This document shows, in pieces, positions 62,289 to 64,000 of a stretch of 64,000 nucleotides of DNA. The notes beneath the pieces were generated by a model, which saw nothing but the letters and a program-made list of their open reading frames with translations, did no database searches and was not told the DNA's origin. The stretch spans positions 1 through 64,000 of the forward strand of contig NZ_CANMPJ010000001.1 in the NCBI RefSeq assembly GCF_947499705.1, given 5' to 3'. A program made the position numbers and the translations under genes. The stretch comes from an uncultured Erythrobacter sp. (lineage in GTDB: Bacteria; Pseudomonadota; Alphaproteobacteria; Sphingomonadales; Sphingomonadaceae). Every line of letters starts with the position of its first letter. Position 1 is the stretch's first letter.

Positions 62289-62989
62289 TGACCAACCGTT
62301 TCCTGAGCGCCGCTTCGATGGCGGCGATAGCTCTTACCCTTTCAGCCTGCGGTGATGACGAAGTTGAAGTCCCGCCAACCATGATGCCGATGCCGACACC
62401 AACACCGTCGCCCACGCCGAGCCCAACCGGCTTCGATGTGAGCGCGTGCCTTAATCAGGTGATCCCTGGAACGGGCGGCGTGACAGTGGCTGGGGCGGTG
62501 GTGCCCGACACGCTGACGATCAATCTCGGCGCCGCATCGGGCTTTCCCAATGGCCGTCGGCTGGAAGATCCGGTGATCGACGTGACTTTGGGCGTGATTT
62601 TCCTCGACCTGGCGGTTCACGGGGCGGGCACGCTTGCGGGGGTTCCGGTGAACCCGGCAGCGAACGACGTGCCATTCCAGGCCGGTTTTCCATATCTCGC
62701 CCCTGCGCAGGGTAGCCCACCGATTACCGTGTCAGGCGGCAGCAGCTTTGTCTTCAACACTGCACCAGTGGGCGATTTCGTGAGGGTCGATCGGATGGGG
62801 ATGCCAGCCGTATCGACTGCGCTGATCGGTTCGGATCAAAAGGACCCGTACAACGATGCCAGTCCGGCAGACGATGCCAATGGCGATTTCGTTCCCGAGC
62901 TGACGGAACAGCTGACTGGTCTCACCAATGCGCTGGCAGACGATCTCACCGATCTCGGCCTGACACCCTGCGCGACACCGAACACCTAG
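62288..62989 (+). CDS. Lipoprotein with DUF4331 C-terminal half
   Basis: 233 residues from ATG 62288, preferred to GTG 62285 because GGAGGG lies 8 nt upstream. A lipobox (ALTLSAC) and a Thr/Pro/Ser linker (MPMPTPTPSPTPSPT) precede a domain with SGFPNGRRLEDPVIDVTLGV and the ending of DUF4331 proteins. With the upstream gene it appears to form one DUF4331 protein in two polypeptides, the second anchored as a lipoprotein. The start overlaps the preceding stop (TGATG). Confidence 0.85.
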   Translation: MTNRFLSAASMAAIALTLSACGDDEVEVPPTMMPMPTPTPSPTPSPTGFDVSACLNQVIPGTGGVTVAGAVVPDTLTINLGAASGFPNGRRLEDPVIDVTLGVIFLDLAVHGAGTLAGVPVNPAANDVPFQAGFPYLAPAQGSPPITVSGGSSFVFNTAPVGDFVRVDRMGMPAVSTALIGSDQKDPYNDASPADDANGDFVPELTEQLTGLTNALADDLTDLGLTPCATPNT

Positions 62990-63010
62990 AGCGAAACTGG
63001 AGCCAATCGG

Positions 63011-63040
63011 TCAGGCGGCGCCATTCTCCTCGCCGCCTGA
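63011..63040 (+). terminator. Strong hairpin between the DUF4331 pair and the TPR gene
   Basis: TCAGGCGGCG and CGCCGCCTGA form a perfect 10-bp GC-rich stem with a 10-nt loop. There is no clean T-run after it, so it may be a weak terminator, an attenuator or an mRNA-processing structure that lowers expression of the TPR gene. Confidence 0.5.
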
Positions 63041-63064
63041 CCGCTCCTTCAAAAGGATAATGCA

Positions 63065-64000
63065 ATGCGTTCTCCGTTCCTGAAAATTGCTTCGTTGCTG
63101 CTGATTGCCTCCGGGGCGGTCGCGGGTGTGACGTTGTTGTCACCGTCTTCGCAGGCGGAGAGCGACGCCTTGCTCGGCCGAGACCCGAAAGTTTCCTACG
63201 GTCCCGCAAATTACGATGCGGCGCTTGAAGCGGTCGACCGCGATTTGGCTCTGGCGCGCCAGCGCGTTGATCGGGCTCCCAAACAATGGCTCGGCTATGA
63301 GGGACTTGCGCTCGGCCATCTGATCAAGGCGCAATTGTCGGGCTCCTTCGCAGAGCTTTCAGCTGCCGATGCGATGATAGGCAAGGGATTGATTCTGGCC
63401 GGAGCGGGCAAGGGACCGGCGATCGCGGCCAGCACAATCGATCTCAGCCTGCACCGCTATCCGGAAGCGCTCGAACACATCGAGGACTACAACGGATTTG
63501 TCGTTAAACGGGGCGAAGCCGAGAAGGCGGAAATGCTCGCGCAGCGCGGCGAAGTTGCTTTCTATTCCGGCGACTATAGCGGCGCGCTAACTCACTACCG
63601 GCTGGCCTTCGATGCCGACCCCAGCCCGAACACGATTTTCCGGCTGGCGACCTGGCACAAATATCTGGGAGACTTCGACACTGCGATTGAGCTCTACACC
63701 AGAGGTGCGCTGAGTGGTCGTTCGGCCACGCCGCAAATGCTCGCGGCCTATCATCTTCAGATCGGCGCTCTCGAACTGCAGCGCGGCAATTGGGACCTCG
63801 CTCATGCGTACTTCAAGCGGGCCGACGACTTGTTTCCGGGCTATTGGCTGACGCAGGCGCATATTGCGCAGATGCTTGCCGTTGAAGGCAAACGCGATGG
63901 AGCCAAGCGCATGTACCGCGAGATCATCGAACGGACCGGCAATCCAGATGTGATGATGGCACTCGCGAGCGTTCACGAATTCGAAGGTGATGAGCGTGCT
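63065..64000 (+). CDS. Exported TPR-repeat protein, 3'-truncated by window edge
   Basis: The frame is open from ATG 63065 (AAGGATAA 5-8 nt upstream) to the right edge; 312 residues are visible. An N-terminal signal or anchor (FLKIASLLLIASGAVAGVTLL) is followed by tandem helical repeats. Examples are YEGLALGHLIKAQLSG, AEMLAQRGEVAFYSGDYSGALTHYRLAFDADPSPN, LGDFDTAIELYTRGAL and QRGNWDLAHAYFKRADDLFPGYW. The TPR region probably mediates protein binding in the periplasm. It follows the DUF4331 genes and may belong to the same ECF-controlled unit, past the hairpin at 63011-63040. Confidence 0.85.
   Translation, partial: MRSPFLKIASLLLIASGAVAGVTLLSPSSQAESDALLGRDPKVSYGPANYDAALEAVDRDLALARQRVDRAPKQWLGYEGLALGHLIKAQLSGSFAELSAADAMIGKGLILAGAGKGPAIAASTIDLSLHRYPEALEHIEDYNGFVVKRGEAEKAEMLAQRGEVAFYSGDYSGALTHYRLAFDADPSPNTIFRLATWHKYLGDFDTAIELYTRGALSGRSATPQMLAAYHLQIGALELQRGNWDLAHAYFKRADDLFPGYWLTQAHIAQMLAVEGKRDGAKRMYREIIERTGNPDVMMALASVHEFEGDERA

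Noticed and set aside
1..64000. Mobile elements, integrases, tRNA or rRNA genes that could mark the T6SS as a recent island
   Set aside because: I found no transposase, integrase, tRNA or terminal direct repeat in the window, and base composition does not change visibly at the T6SS borders.

Overview
The window looks like chromosomal DNA of a GC-rich Alphaproteobacterium, most likely a sphingomonad of the Erythrobacter/Altererythrobacter type. That placement is an inference from base composition, protein style (many exported proteins, an S46 peptidase, DUF4331 and FecR/CHASE2 proteins) and gene content; no rRNA or tRNA gene is present to confirm it.

Layout. (1) 1-10748: the 3' part of a giant, internally repeated two-partner-secretion (FHA-like) exoprotein, cut by the left edge, followed by a CHAT-protease lipoprotein. 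(2) 10779-39399: a nearly complete type VI secretion system (T6SS) in blocks. These are PAAR plus a DUF4123 adaptor; an M23 endopeptidase on the opposite strand; tssK-tssL-tssM-tagF-pppA-ppkA on the plus strand; tagH (FHA), a DUF6931-like gene and vgrG on the minus strand; a 597-bp divergent control region; then an OmpA-like gene followed by tssA-tssB-tssC-hcp-tagJ-tssE-tssF-tssG-clpV on the plus strand. No tssJ is visible. (3) 39347-46381: an unidentified protein, the FhaC/ShlB-type outer-membrane transporter expected for the exoprotein, a FecR-domain protein with an acidic Gly/Asn/Asp repeat tail, and a CHASE2-EAL cyclic-di-GMP phosphodiesterase. (4) 46400-52512: a minus-strand xylose operon (MFS transporter, aldose epimerase, xylulokinase, xylose isomerase) with a LacI-type regulator and palindromic operator candidates. 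(5) 52699-59932: minus-strand exported proteins (PepSY membrane protein, BNR/VPS10-like repeat protein, S46 dipeptidyl-peptidase, DUF2891 lipoprotein). (6) 60059-64000: an ECF sigma factor/anti-sigma pair, a DUF4331 protein split over two genes, and a TPR protein cut by the right edge.

How it fits together. The T6SS carries a full Ser/Thr phosphorylation switch (PpkA kinase, PppA phosphatase, TagH FHA reader, TagF repressor), so post-translational control of firing is likely. The most unusual arrangement is that the T6SS lies exactly between the exoprotein/CHAT pair and its apparent outer-membrane transporter plus FecR and CHASE2-EAL genes. This suggests either insertion of the T6SS into an older surface-protein locus, or joint control of two contact-dependent surface machines, possibly with cyclic-di-GMP input.
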